This document shows positions 23,224 to 31,283 of a stretch of 35,513 nucleotides of DNA, one piece after another (the stretch's first letter is position 1; each line of letters begins with the position of its first letter). The stretch covers positions 62,524 to 98,036 of the forward strand of contig JANRFB010000032.1 of assembly GCA_030725785.1 (NCBI GenBank), given 5' to 3'. The translations under genes and the position numbers were made by a program. The notes beneath the pieces are model-generated. The model did not search any database. It was not told where the DNA came from and was given only the letters and a program-made list of their open reading frames with translations. This DNA is from Solirubrobacteraceae bacterium. Lineage in GTDB: Bacteria; Actinomycetota; Thermoleophilia; Solirubrobacterales; Solirubrobacteraceae.

Positions 23224-23640
23224 GTGGATGATCCGATTGTTATTAACGGAGGGCTGGCGATTCCGCTGCGGGAGGTTCAGTTCCGCACGAGCCGCTCGTC
23301 AGGCCCCGGTGGCCAGCACGCGAACGTGACCGATTCACGCGTTGAAGCGATCTTTGACGTTCGCGAATCAGAGTCGCTGAGCGAGCGCCAGCGCGAACTG
23401 ATCACCGAGCGCTGCGGCGGGCCGGTAGTGCGCGCCGTGGCGCAGGACGGGCGCAGCCAGGCGCGCAACCGCGAGCTGGCCGTCGAACGGCTTGCCGAGA
23501 AGCTGCGCGAGGGGCTGAAGGTTCGCAAAGGCCGCCGCCCGACGCGCCCGTCGAAGGGCGCGAAGGAACGACGGCTCAAAGAGAAGCGGCAGCGCTCAGA
23601 ACACAAGCGCGGGCGCAAGCCGCCGCGCGATGACGACTAG
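23224..23640 (+). CDS. arfB: Alternative ribosome-rescue factor ArfB
   Basis: A 138-residue codon-independent peptidyl-tRNA hydrolase that frees ribosomes stalled on messages without a stop codon. The catalytic GGQ lies in TSRSSGPGGQHANVTDSRVE (about 22-42), as in release-factor domain 3. The C-terminal tail is strongly basic (KVRKGRRPTRPSKGAKERRLKEKRQRSEHKRGRK), as needed to enter the empty mRNA channel. The size is typical and there is no codon-recognition domain, which separates it from RF1/RF2. The start is GTG 23224, divergent from the acyl-CoA dehydrogenase only 40 bases away. It is convergent to the wall hydrolase gene. Confidence 0.93.
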   Translation: MDDPIVINGGLAIPLREVQFRTSRSSGPGGQHANVTDSRVEAIFDVRESESLSERQRELITERCGGPVVRAVAQDGRSQARNRELAVERLAEKLREGLKVRKGRRPTRPSKGAKERRLKEKRQRSEHKRGRKPPRDDD

Positions 23641-23646
23641 CGCTGC

Positions 23647-24747
23647 TTACAGGCCGCTGGGGTGGCGAATCTTGAAGCCGCTCGAGGAGCGCATCTCGCT
23701 CTGCCAGCGTGAGCCGTTGTTGCCGCGACCACTGGTGTCGAAGCGAATGCCGGCAACAACCATGTAGATGTGGCCGGAGTTGGTGTAGAGCGTTACCCAC
23801 TCGCCCTTGCCGGCCTGGCCGTAGCCAAAGAAGCCATAAGAAGCCTCCGGACTCTTCAGCAGGTTGGCGCCACGCAGCGCGTAGCTGACCGAGCCGGAGC
23901 AGTCGTAGCCGCTGTCTTCCCACTTGCCGTGGCCGCCGCCCCAAAGGTAAGGCTTGTAAGCGATCTTGTTGCCGGCAGCGATGATCTTCTGAACGGCGAT
24001 CGGCGCGTTCTCGGGCGCGATCGCAAGGCCGCTCTTGGTTACGCGAGCCTTGTCGCCAGGAACCAGCGAGGTTGGTACGTCGCCGGCGGCCGGGTCGCCT
24101 GAACCACCGGGCGATGCGTCCTGGCCAACTTCGATCCGCAGCGCGTAAACGTCGCCTGCGTCGGCGACGCCGTCGACGGGGCGCTTCTGCTTGGCCTCAA
24201 AGCGCTTAAAGGCAGCGACCGTCATCGGGCCAAACTCGCCGGTCGGAACCGGGGCGCGCTTGTCACCGGCGCGGCGCAGGTAGGTCTGCAGCTCGCGCAC
24301 GTCGCGGCCGCTCATCCCTACGACGACTGGGAGCCGCTTGCCGAGCTTCTTCGTGACGCTCGGGTCGCTGCCAACGTTGGCGCCGCCGCTGCTGTCAACC
24401 GAGCGCGGCCCACGGGCTGAGATCAGCAGAGTTTTGATCGTGCCGCTGCTGGCAACGCCGCTGACGGCGATCTGCGCGGCAAACTGGAACTTCTGAACTG
24501 CCTTCGTTGTTTCGGCAGCGTAAGTGCCGGTCACGGGGACGGGAATCCCGACGCGGCCGAGGAGCTGCTGGAGCGCAGTTACGTTGGAACCGGTGGCCCC
24601 AGCGCGCAAAGTCTTGGTCTGAATCTTCGGTAGCGCCGTTGGCGCTGTTGCTACAGGCTGCGTCGTTGCTGCCGTAGCGCTCGCTGCTGGAACCAGCAGC
24701 GTTACTAGGGCGGTGGCAATTAGTTGTTTTCGCTTGTTGTAAATCAC
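23647..24747 (-). CDS. Secreted peptidoglycan-binding NlpC/P60-like hydrolase
   Basis: A 366-residue exported protein. A signal peptide spans about 1-27 (KRKQLIATALVTLLVPAASATA). Two peptidoglycan-binding repeats follow (about 46-108, TLRAGATGSNVTALQQLLGRVG; about 142-206, VVGMSGRDVRELQTYLRRAG). A C-terminal NlpC/P60-like domain has candidate nucleophile Cys in DSGYDCSGSVSYAL and a later His in TNSGHIYMVVAG. YKPYLWGGGHG is also typical. Such enzymes cleave peptide bonds in peptidoglycan stems. The GTG start at 24747 follows GAGGGGG, which can fold into a small hairpin. A c-di-AMP riboswitch precedes the gene, linking wall turnover to that messenger. Convergent to arfB. Confidence 0.9.
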   Translation of the reverse strand: MIYNKRKQLIATALVTLLVPAASATAATTQPVATAPTALPKIQTKTLRAGATGSNVTALQQLLGRVGIPVPVTGTYAAETTKAVQKFQFAAQIAVSGVASSGTIKTLLISARGPRSVDSSGGANVGSDPSVTKKLGKRLPVVVGMSGRDVRELQTYLRRAGDKRAPVPTGEFGPMTVAAFKRFEAKQKRPVDGVADAGDVYALRIEVGQDASPGGSGDPAAGDVPTSLVPGDKARVTKSGLAIAPENAPIAVQKIIAAGNKIAYKPYLWGGGHGKWEDSGYDCSGSVSYALRGANLLKSPEASYGFFGYGQAGKGEWVTLYTNSGHIYMVVAGIRFDTSGRGNNGSRWQSEMRSSSGFKIRHPSGL

Positions 24748-24760
24748 GGGGAACCCCCTC
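24748..24760 (-). promoter_or_regulatory. Hairpin over the hydrolase ribosome-binding site
   Basis: On the minus strand the leader reads GAGGGGGTTCCCC and then GTG. GGGG of the Shine-Dalgarno run can pair with the CCCC directly before the start codon, leaving a three-base loop. The ACCCCGC near the riboswitch 3' end (about 24773-24779) could compete for the same G run. This would make an expression platform acting on translation. It is inferred from complementarity alone. Confidence 0.45.
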
Positions 24761-24764
24761 TTTT

Positions 24765-24908
24765 GAGTGCCTGCGGGGTTAGCTGTCGGGCTCGCGCGAA
24801 AAAGGGCCGCGCTACATCACACTTCGGTGACGATTCGCCCCGGGCTTATTAGGCCTTTGGTTCCCCCGCTCCCCACACTCCTTGAAGTGCAGAGATTCGG
24901 CTTGGTTA
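24765..24908 (-). ncRNA. c-di-AMP riboswitch (ydaO-yuaA type), second copy
   Basis: On the minus strand the conserved aptamer blocks appear in order: AAGCCGAATC (about 24903), GAGCGGGGGAACCAA (about 24872), GGGGCGAATCG (about 24843), and GCGAGCCCGACAGCT followed by AACCCCGCAGGC ending near 24769. This matches the ydaO-yuaA class and parallels the copy at 6828. A -10-like TATGCT (24927-24922) lies just upstream. TTGACG at 24954-24949 resembles a -35, but the 21-base spacer is long. No terminator is seen before the hydrolase start. Confidence 0.93.
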
Positions 24909-24955
24909 CTTCGTTCGCGGAAGCATAGCGGACTCCTGCGATGGATTACGTCAAC

Positions 24956-26101
24956 CTAGCCTGAGGGGCTGCTGAGAACTACTTCTAAGAGCGCCAAAAC
25001 AAGCTCTGAGCGGGGGAAAAGCGAATTTAGCTCGATCTGCTCATCGGGGTGGTGTGAGTGCTCGCCGCAGGGTCCAAGGCCGTCAATTGTGATTTCAATC
25101 GCGGCAGCGAAATGGCTCGCGTCGCTCGCTCCTCCCCGTTCGCTGGCGACAATCGGCCGGCCGAGCAGCTCCGATGCGGCTGCCAGCAGCGGCGCGGCCT
25201 GCTCGCGCGCGTCCATCCCAGGCCAGGCACGCTGACTCTCAAGCTCGATTGAAGCGCCGCCAATCTGATTGGGAATCGCGGCCTCGATTGCCTCGAGCGC
25301 CGCGAGGCTATCGGCGCGCAGGTCGCAGAGCAGATCGCCGCTGGCGGGCACGATGTTGATCGCGTCACCGCTGCGCAGGATCGTCGGCACCGCCGTCAAG
25401 CGGTCGGGGCCTTGCGGGTCGCTCAGCGAAGCGACCAGCTGGGCGGCCTCGGCCAGCGCGAGCAGCGCACTCACCCCCTGCTCGGGAGCGCTGCCGCTGT
25501 GGGCGGCGCGCCCGCGGGCGGTTAGCTTCAGCGTGCCGGCCGCTTTTCGCCGCACCACTACCGCGTCGTCACCGCTGTCGGTGCGCTCCCCGGCTTCAAA
25601 GCAGAGGCAGGCGTCGAAGTCTGCAAAGCGCGCGGTGTGGACGAAAGGGCCGCTGCGCCACTCTTCGTCGTTGACGAGCAGCAGCGCCGCCTCGCCGAGC
25701 TCGGGCCGGCCCTCAAGCGCACGAAGCGCACCGAGCGCCAAGGCGACTCCACCCTTCATGTCGGCCGTGCCCGGGCCGACGAGATGATCGCCGCTGCGCC
25801 GCGGCGGGAAGAAGGCGTCGTGGGCAATGACCGTGTCGAGATGGCCGACGAGCAGAACCTTCAGCTCGCCCGGTCCGTCAACCGAGATCAGCAGATCGGG
25901 CGCGTGCTCAGGCGTTGAGCAGGGAAGCCGCTCAATCCGTGCCCCGGCCGGGGCGAGCGCCGAAGCGACGGCGACGATCTGCTCGGCGGCGGCGGCGTCG
26001 CCCGAAGGTGAGGAGACGGCGACGAGCGCTTCGGTCTCGCGTTCGGCGACGGCGGCGATCTGCGCGGCGTGGGTCTCTATCCATTCACGGGCCACTGGCA
26101 T
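24956..26101 (-). CDS. M20-family zinc peptidase/deacylase
   Basis: A 381-residue cytoplasmic M20 metallohydrolase, closest by eye to glutamate carboxypeptidase (CPG2-like) and ArgE-type enzymes. Metal-site motifs are GHLDTV (His87), GTADMKGG (bridging Asp114), NDEE (Glu146-147), CFEAGE and the final GEHSHHPDE. The dimerisation domain begins around RAAHSGSAPEQGVSALLALAEAAQ. RGGASDASHFAA is also conserved. Substrate could be an acyl amino acid or a glutamyl peptide; the sequence does not decide. The ATG at 26101 diverges from the peroxiredoxin gene twelve bases away, so their promoters must overlap the coding ends. A beta-oxidation or wall-recycling link is not supported. Confidence 0.9.
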   Translation of the reverse strand: MPVAREWIETHAAQIAAVAERETEALVAVSSPSGDAAAAEQIVAVASALAPAGARIERLPCSTPEHAPDLLISVDGPGELKVLLVGHLDTVIAHDAFFPPRRSGDHLVGPGTADMKGGVALALGALRALEGRPELGEAALLLVNDEEWRSGPFVHTARFADFDACLCFEAGERTDSGDDAVVVRRKAAGTLKLTARGRAAHSGSAPEQGVSALLALAEAAQLVASLSDPQGPDRLTAVPTILRSGDAINIVPASGDLLCDLRADSLAALEAIEAAIPNQIGGASIELESQRAWPGMDAREQAAPLLAAASELLGRPIVASERGGASDASHFAAAIEITIDGLGPCGEHSHHPDEQIELNSLFPRSELVLALLEVVLSSPSG

Positions 26102-26113
26102 ACTCTCTCACCG

Positions 26114-26575
26114 ATGGCCAACAAAGCGCAGGTCGGTGACTCGGCCCCAGATTTCGAACTGCCTGGCACAGACGGCAACTTCCGCCTCTCCGAGCATCGC
26201 GGTGAGCGCGTAGTGCTGCTCTTCTACCCCGGCGACAACACGCCTGTATGCACGAAGCAGTTCTGCTCCTACCGCGATGACAGTGAAGAGATCAAGGCGC
26301 TCGGGGCTACGGTCGTTGGGATTTCGCACCAGGATCTCGCCTCGCACGAAGAGTTCATTTCCAGCAACTCGCTGACGATTCCGCTACTGGCCGACGTTGA
26401 TAAGAAGGTCGCCAAGCTCTACGGCCTAAGCGCGCCGGTGCTGGGAACGCGCCGCGCGGCGCTGATTGTCGACGAGGAGGGCGTGATCCGCTACCGCCAC
26501 GTGCACGCGCTAGGTCTTAGTTTCCAGAGCGCCGACCAGTTAGGCGAAGCGCTCGCAGCGCTCCCTCCACGCTAG
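26114..26575 (+). CDS. bcp: Bcp-type thioredoxin-dependent peroxiredoxin
   Basis: A 153-residue peroxiredoxin reducing hydrogen and organic peroxides with thioredoxin electrons. The active site is FYPGDNTPVCTKQFCSYRDD, with peroxidatic Cys46 and a second cysteine at 51. That C-x4-C spacing matches the atypical two-cysteine Bcp form. Other family segments are GDSAPDFELPG and GTRRAALIVDEEGVIRYR. I chose the ATG at 26114 because the family begins near AxVGDxAPDF; a longer in-frame start at 26069 lies inside the divergent M20 gene. The charged repeat protein follows 13 bases later and may be cotranscribed. Confidence 0.93.
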   Translation: MANKAQVGDSAPDFELPGTDGNFRLSEHRGERVVLLFYPGDNTPVCTKQFCSYRDDSEEIKALGATVVGISHQDLASHEEFISSNSLTIPLLADVDKKVAKLYGLSAPVLGTRRAALIVDEEGVIRYRHVHALGLSFQSADQLGEALAALPPR

Positions 26576-26588
26576 CCTCAGGGTCGTA

Positions 26589-27446
26589 ATGAGCAGCGAA
26601 GAGCCAACAACCGAGCCAGAGGCAGCCGCAGTGGCCGAGGCGGTCGCTGCGCCGAGCGAAGAGCCGGCCGCGACCGAGGTTGTCGCCGAGCCGGAAGCCG
26701 AGGCCGCCGTCGCCGAGCCGGAAGCGACCGAGGTTGTCGCCGAGCCGGAAGCGACCGAGGTTGTCGCCGAGCCGGAAGCGACCGAGGTTGTCGCCGAGCC
26801 GGAAGCCGCGGCGCCTGACGCTGAAACCCCGGCCGAGAAGCCGAAAGCGAAAGCGAAGAAGCCGAAGGGCAAAGGCAAGCCGCGCGGCAAGCGCCCGCCG
26901 CCGCCGCCGAAGACGCGCGGCCAACTGCCGATCGAGGAGCTGCGCGCAGCATCGAAGGCGACGATCGACCTGTTCGGCGCTCAGCAGGCGATCCGCGCCT
27001 CCTTCGCAGTCTTGGCAACGAAGGAGCGCCAGGACATCTCGGCGCTGATCGCCGCCGATGAAGATCACCGCACGCGCGCGCGGAACGTAGCCAACGGCTC
27101 GCTGGGAGCTGGGCGGATCGATAAGGCGATGGCCGCGACGATCGTCGCGATGGCGCCGGCGGAAGACCTTTGGATTGTGACGCTCGACAAGGAGCAGGCC
27201 TCTCAGCGGCTCGGCCGCGTGCGCGCCGCCAAGCAGCGTGACCGCGAGCGCGACGAGAAGAAGAAGGAACGCAAGAACAGCTCTGAGCGCGTTAGCCGCG
27301 ACCAGCTGAAAGCGGCGCAGGACGGCAAGGTCGGCGCGACGATCCGCTTCGTTACCGACGAGGACCGCCGCGAGCGCCGCTCCAAAGACGATCAGAAGAA
27401 GGCCGCCAAGAAGAGCGGCTCAGTGCTCGACGAGCTCGGCTACTGA
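26589..27446 (+). CDS. Charged repeat protein of unknown function
   Basis: A 285-residue protein I cannot assign. Residues 1-80 are acidic and Ala/Glu/Pro/Val rich, with nine-residue tandem repeats (AEPEATEVV). Residues 80-108 are basic and Pro rich (KPKAKAKKPKGKGKPRGKR, then PPPPPK). Residues about 112-205 look folded and helical (LPIEELRAASKATIDLFGAQQ, AGRIDKAMAATIVAMAPAEDLWIVTLD). The last 80 residues are mostly Arg/Lys/Glu/Asp and probably coiled or disordered. A basic Lys-Pro segment plus charged tail suggests binding to nucleic acid, but this is only inference. The ATG at 26589 has no strong ribosome site. Its end overlaps the convergent DCC gene by seven bases. Confidence 0.75.
   Translation: MSSEEPTTEPEAAAVAEAVAAPSEEPAATEVVAEPEAEAAVAEPEATEVVAEPEATEVVAEPEATEVVAEPEAAAPDAETPAEKPKAKAKKPKGKGKPRGKRPPPPPKTRGQLPIEELRAASKATIDLFGAQQAIRASFAVLATKERQDISALIAADEDHRTRARNVANGSLGAGRIDKAMAATIVAMAPAEDLWIVTLDKEQASQRLGRVRAAKQRDRERDEKKKERKNSSERVSRDQLKAAQDGKVGATIRFVTDEDRRERRSKDDQKKAAKKSGSVLDELGY
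26668..26812 (+). repeat. 27-bp tandem repeats encoding AEPEATEVV
   Basis: The 14-base core GCCGAGCCGGAAGC recurs at 26685, 26712, 26739, 26766 and 26793, exactly 27 bases apart. The full 27-base unit is identical or nearly so in the central copies. Each unit encodes nine residues, so gain or loss of copies would keep the frame. The near-identity at DNA level suggests recent expansion or ongoing slippage. It is an intragenic minisatellite, not a CRISPR array. Confidence 0.95.
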
Positions 27447-27868
27447 GCTTCGCTAAGAAACTCTGCCTGGTGGGCGGCGATCACGCGGTCGGCGCGCTGG
27501 CGGCTTGATCTACCAACCAACCTGCCCACTTTTTCGCGGTTGGCGGCGATCAGGTTGTAGCCGGCATTGACCGGCCGTGATAGCTGGCGCAGCAGCGGCG
27601 CAGCGGGCGCGAGCGAAGGGAGCGCGGCGGCGATCGGCGCGGCCGCCTCGCCGCCCGAATAGAGCCTGCCGTCGCTGTCGATCAGGTGCGCGCTTGCAAG
27701 CCGAAGCTCGGGCGGGATCGCGACCAGCAGCCGCTCTCCCTCAGGCGACTGGATCGCGATCAAGCGCAGCCGCCGGTCGCGGTCAAAGCGCAGCAGCTTC
27801 GCGACCGACCAGCGGCAGTAGCCGCAATCTTCGTCATAGAAGACGAGCAGCGGGGAGTCAGGCGGCAA
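27440..27868 (-). CDS. DCC-family thiol-disulfide oxidoreductase-like protein
   Basis: A 142-residue DUF393/DCC protein with a thioredoxin-like start: LLVFYDEDCGYCRWSVAKLL holds the DxDCGYC motif (Cys15, Cys18). IAIQSPEGERLL and GRLYSGGEAAAPIAAAL fit the family. These proteins are predicted to exchange disulfides, but targets are not known. The start is TTG 27868 inside the end of sufD, overlapping it by eleven bases, so it is the last gene of the suf operon. That position suggests a link to cluster assembly or cysteine redox state, which is inference. Confidence 0.88.
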   Translation of the reverse strand: MPPDSPLLVFYDEDCGYCRWSVAKLLRFDRDRRLRLIAIQSPEGERLLVAIPPELRLASAHLIDSDGRLYSGGEAAAPIAAALPSLAPAAPLLRQLSRPVNAGYNLIAANREKVGRLVGRSSRQRADRVIAAHQAEFLSEAQ

Positions 27869-29090
27869 GGGTCAGCTGAAGGCGGGCGTCGATCGCAGCG
27901 GCAACCGCGTCGCGCACCGGCCCCTCTTCGAAGCGCTCGACCAGTGCGTGAAGGAAGCCTTCGATCACGAGCCTGTGCGCGTCAGCCTCGTCGAGTCCGT
28001 GTGAGCGCAGGTAGAAGAGCTGCTCAGGGTCAACTTGGGCGATCGCCGCGGCGTGCGTGCAACGGACGTCGTTGGCGAGAATCTCAAGCCCCGGGATCGC
28101 GTCGGCATGGGCTTTGCGACTGACCAGCAGGTTGCGTGATTCTTGGAAAGCGTCGGTCCGCTGCGCGCCTTCGTCAACTTGAATCATTCCGCGCCAGACG
28201 GCGTGCGAGCGACCGCCGAGAATCCCGCGGAAGGCCAGATCGGAGGTTGTGTCCGGGGCGGCGTGCTCCTGCAACGTGTCGAAGTCGAGGTGCTGACGGC
28301 CGCGGGTTGCGTAGGCGCCTGTAACACGCGCGTCTGCGCCGGGGCCGGCGAGCTTCGTCTCAAGGAAGATCTTGCCGTTGGCTGAACCAAAGCCGAGCGT
28401 GATCCAGTCGAGAGCCCCGTCGCGCTCAATCACTGCGCGCTGGGAACCAAAGACCCAGCTGCTTTCGCTCAAGGCCTGCGCGTCAACGAAACGTAGATTC
28501 GCGCCGGCGCCAACGACGAGCTCAACGACACCGTTGACAAGACCTTCGGCCTCAGCGTCGGCTGAGAGCGTCTGGTGCCAAATCTCGGCCTTGGCTCCCT
28601 CCTCGAGGACTACCAGCAGGCGCCAGTGCAGCGCGCTTCCGGCGACTTCGTGAACGGTGTTGACGATGATCGGCTCGCTGAGCTCGACACCCTTCGGGAT
28701 GTAAACGAGCAGGCCATCGCTCCAGAGCGCCTCGTTGCGTGCAACGAACGGGCTTTCGGCGTCGGAAACGACGCTCCCGAGGTGCTTTTCAACAACCTCC
28801 GCGTAGCGCTCGGCAGCGAGCGCCAAAGGCATCACGACTGGCGCGCCGGGGCCGGGATCTTCAGCGGTGGCACGGATCGCGCCTTCGCTTGCGAGCTCAA
28901 GCAGCGGCTCAGCGCTTCCCTCGGCGCCGGCCGGCGCCGGTGCGAATGAATCAAGCTCGAGCCCGTCAATCGGCGTGAACTCCCAGCCGGGAACGCCGCG
29001 GAAGGAGGGCAGCTCAAGCGCATCGAGCGCCGCAGCAGCAGCGGCGCGGCGGTCGGCGAGAAACGGTGGTTCGACGACGGCCTGCGTCAT
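27858..29090 (-). CDS. sufD: Fe-S assembly scaffold subunit SufD
   Basis: A 410-residue SufD that pairs with SufB and SufC in the cytoplasmic SufBC2D scaffold. The right-handed beta-helix core is evident from repeated strand patterns ([31 protein letters not shown]). The C-terminal helical domain contains the conserved [28 protein letters not shown], whose His is implicated in cluster building in E. coli. The ATG overlaps the sufB stop as ATGA. Length is normal. The N-terminal region ([20 protein letters not shown]) is typical of SufD rather than SufB. Confidence 0.95.
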   Translation of the reverse strand: MTQAVVEPPFLADRRAAAAAALDALELPSFRGVPGWEFTPIDGLELDSFAPAPAGAEGSAEPLLELASEGAIRATAEDPGPGAPVVMPLALAAERYAEVVEKHLGSVVSDAESPFVARNEALWSDGLLVYIPKGVELSEPIIVNTVHEVAGSALHWRLLVVLEEGAKAEIWHQTLSADAEAEGLVNGVVELVVGAGANLRFVDAQALSESSWVFGSQRAVIERDGALDWITLGFGSANGKIFLETKLAGPGADARVTGAYATRGRQHLDFDTLQEHAAPDTTSDLAFRGILGGRSHAVWRGMIQVDEGAQRTDAFQESRNLLVSRKAHADAIPGLEILANDVRCTHAAAIAQVDPEQLFYLRSHGLDEADAHRLVIEGFLHALVERFEEGPVRDAVAAAIDARLQLTLAA

Positions 29091-30535
29091 CCGATCGAGC
29101 CTTCCATCTGCAGCTCGATCAGGCGGTTCATCTCAACCGCGTACTCCATCGGTAGTTCCTTGACGATCGGCTCGATGAAGCCGTTGACGATCAGCTTGCC
29201 GGCCTCCTCCTCGGAGATGCCGTGGCTCATCAGGTAGAAGAGCTGCTCGTCGCCGACCTTCGAGACGGTCGCTTCGTGGCCTACGTCAACGTCGTCCTCG
29301 CCGATGCGGATCGTCGGGTAGGTGTCGGAGCGGCTCTCCTCATCGAGCAGCAGCGCGTCGCAGACAACCTTCGACTTTGAGCCGCCGGCGCCCTTGGCGA
29401 CCTCGAGTAGGCCGCGGTAGCTTGAGCGCCCGCCGTCCTTGGAGATCGACTTGGCGAAGATGTTCGAGGTTGTGTTCGGCGCGACGTGGACGATCTTGCC
29501 GCCCGCATCCTGATGCTGGCCCTTGCCGGCGAACGCGATCGAGAGGATCTCGCCGTGGGCTCGCTCGCCCATCAGGTAGACGCTCGGGTACTTCATCGTC
29601 AGCTTCGAACCGAGGTTGCAGTCGACCCACTCAACCGTCGCGTCCTTCTCGGCGACGGCGCGCTTAGTGACCAAGTTGAAGACGTTCTGCGACCAGTTCT
29701 GAACGGTCGTGTAACGGATTCGGGCGCCTGGCTTGGCGATCAGCTCAACAACGGCCGAATGCAGCGAATCGCTCGAATACGTGGGAGCGGTGCAGCCTTC
29801 GACGTAGTGAACGTATGAGCCCTCGTCGGCGATGATGATCGTCCGCTCGAACTGACCCATGTTCTCGGTGTTGATCCGGAAGTAGGCCTGCAGCGGCATC
29901 TCTACCTGAACGCCAGGAGGCACGTAAACGAACGAGCCGCCCGACCAGACTGCGCTGTTGAGCGAAGCGAGCTTGTTGTCGTTGGCGGGAATGATCGTCG
30001 CGAAGTACTCGCGCACCAGCTCCTCGTGGTCGCGCAGCGCGCTGTCCATGTCAAGGAAGATCACGCCCTGATCTTCAAGATCCTTGTTGACCTGGTGGTA
30101 GACGACCTCTGACTCGTACTGCGCGCCAACGCCGGCGAGGAAGCTGCGCTCGGCCTCAGGAATGCCAAGCCGATCGAAGGTCTTCTTTACGTCGTCGGGG
30201 ACGTCATCCCATGAGCGCTCGGGCTTCTCCGAAGCGCGCACGAAGTAATGGATGTTGTCGAAGTCGACCTCGGCCAGCATCGGCGAGCCCCACGTGGGCA
30301 TCTCGCGGGCGAGGAAATGATCGAGCGACTTAAGACGAAACTCGCGCATCCACTGCGGCTCGTTCTTGAACTCCGAGATCTTCTCGACCAGTTCGCGCGT
30401 CAGCCCCTTAGGAGCCTTGAAGAGATAGTTCTCAGCGTCGTGGAAGCCGTAGCGCTCGGTGTAGTCGGAGTTGAGGTCCTTGAGGCCCTCTTCTTCGCTC
30501 GTTAGCGGGACGCGGGTCTGGTCTGGAGTAGCCAT
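29087..30535 (-). CDS. sufB: Fe-S assembly scaffold subunit SufB
   Basis: A 482-residue SufB, the main scaffold on which iron-sulfur clusters form. Recognisable segments are [97 protein letters not shown] and [24 protein letters not shown]. Length is usual. The ATG at 30535 lies two bases after the Rieske gene stop, and the stop overlaps sufD. No intein interrupts it, unlike SufB in some mycobacteria. Confidence 0.97.
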   Translation of the reverse strand: MATPDQTRVPLTSEEEGLKDLNSDYTERYGFHDAENYLFKAPKGLTRELVEKISEFKNEPQWMREFRLKSLDHFLAREMPTWGSPMLAEVDFDNIHYFVRASEKPERSWDDVPDDVKKTFDRLGIPEAERSFLAGVGAQYESEVVYHQVNKDLEDQGVIFLDMDSALRDHEELVREYFATIIPANDNKLASLNSAVWSGGSFVYVPPGVQVEMPLQAYFRINTENMGQFERTIIIADEGSYVHYVEGCTAPTYSSDSLHSAVVELIAKPGARIRYTTVQNWSQNVFNLVTKRAVAEKDATVEWVDCNLGSKLTMKYPSVYLMGERAHGEILSIAFAGKGQHQDAGGKIVHVAPNTTSNIFAKSISKDGGRSSYRGLLEVAKGAGGSKSKVVCDALLLDEESRSDTYPTIRIGEDDVDVGHEATVSKVGDEQLFYLMSHGISEEEAGKLIVNGFIEPIVKELPMEYAVEMNRLIELQMEGSIG

Positions 30536-30537
30536 GT

Positions 30538-30855
30538 TCAGTCAACCTCGATCTTGATTAGTCCGTCTTCAATTACTACGGGAAATGTGTCCACAGGGAT
30601 GTAAGCGGGGAGCGTCGTTGGGATTCCGCTGCGAAGGTCGAAGATTGCGCCGTGGCGCGGGCATTCGATCGTGCAGCTCTCGGGATCGAGAACACCCTCC
30701 GCGAGCGGCGCGCCGTCGTGCGAGCAACGGTCCTCCATCGCAAGGATCTCGCCGTCACAATTGAATACGCCGATCTGGTCACCGTCCCACTCAACGATGC
30801 GGCAGCTGCCAGCCTCAAACTCGTCCAGCGGGCAGACCTCAAGTAGCGGGCTCAT
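30538..30855 (-). CDS. Rieske-type [2Fe-2S] ferredoxin in suf operon
   Basis: A 105-residue soluble Rieske protein. The cluster ligands are Cys44 and His46 (DRCSHDG) and Cys65 and His68 (ECPRHGAIF), giving C-x-H and C-x2-H. This resembles small dioxygenase-type ferredoxins found inside actinobacterial suf operons. It may supply electrons for assembly or serve as a first client; neither is shown. The ATG at 30855 follows GGAGGGG and overlaps the sufU stop as ATGA. A longer frame upstream runs inside sufU and is not coding. Confidence 0.93.
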   Translation of the reverse strand: MSPLLEVCPLDEFEAGSCRIVEWDGDQIGVFNCDGEILAMEDRCSHDGAPLAEGVLDPESCTIECPRHGAIFDLRSGIPTTLPAYIPVDTFPVVIEDGLIKIEVD

Positions 30856-31283
30856 AGCTGCGCCCCTCCGGCAGGTCGGGCGGCGTCGGCGGTGTCTGGC
30901 TCCCAGTCGGCGAGCGTGCCGATCGCGGCGCTCTTGAGCACCTTCAGCGAAAGCAGCGCGCACTTCATCCGCGTTGCCGAGATGTCGATCCCGAGCAGGT
31001 CGAGGATCGCGCTGCGGTCGAGCCGCGCGAGGTCATCGAGCTTCATCCCATTGATCTCGTCGGAGATCATCGAGGCTGAGGCCTGGCTTATAGCGCAGCC
31101 GTGGCCTTCAAAGCGGACCTCCTCGACGACGTCGTTGTCGTCAACTTTGAGCATCACGCGCAGCTCGTCGCCGCAGAGCGGGTTGGTGTCGAACGATTCG
31201 CGATCAGGGTTCTCCATCGGCCCAAAGTTGTGCGGGCGCTTGTAGTGCTCGAGAATCTCTTCGCGGTAGAGGGCGTCGTCCAT
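30852..31283 (-). CDS. sufU: SufU zinc-dependent sulfurtransferase
   Basis: A 143-residue SufU that takes persulfide sulfur from SufS and passes it to SufBCD. Zinc-site residues are Cys37 and Asp39 (NPLCGDEL), Cys63 (GHGCAISQASASM) and Cys108 (RMKCALLSL). The Asp and the insertion before the last cysteine mark SufU rather than IscU. The start overlaps the sufS stop in TGATG. Length is close to the Bacillus protein. The C-terminal ten residues are extra and probably flexible. Confidence 0.96.
   Translation of the reverse strand: MDDALYREEILEHYKRPHNFGPMENPDRESFDTNPLCGDELRVMLKVDDNDVVEEVRFEGHGCAISQASASMISDEINGMKLDDLARLDRSAILDLLGIDISATRMKCALLSLKVLKSAAIGTLADWEPDTADAARPAGGAQL

Noticed and set aside
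26685-26806. Regularly spaced repeats as a CRISPR array
   Set aside because: The 27-bp units are contiguous with no unique spacers and keep a reading frame, so they are a coding minisatellite.
30856-30963. Longer form of the Rieske protein starting inside sufU
   Set aside because: GGAGGGG precedes ATG 30855, which gives a normal-length Rieske protein; the extra residues are an out-of-frame reading of sufU.
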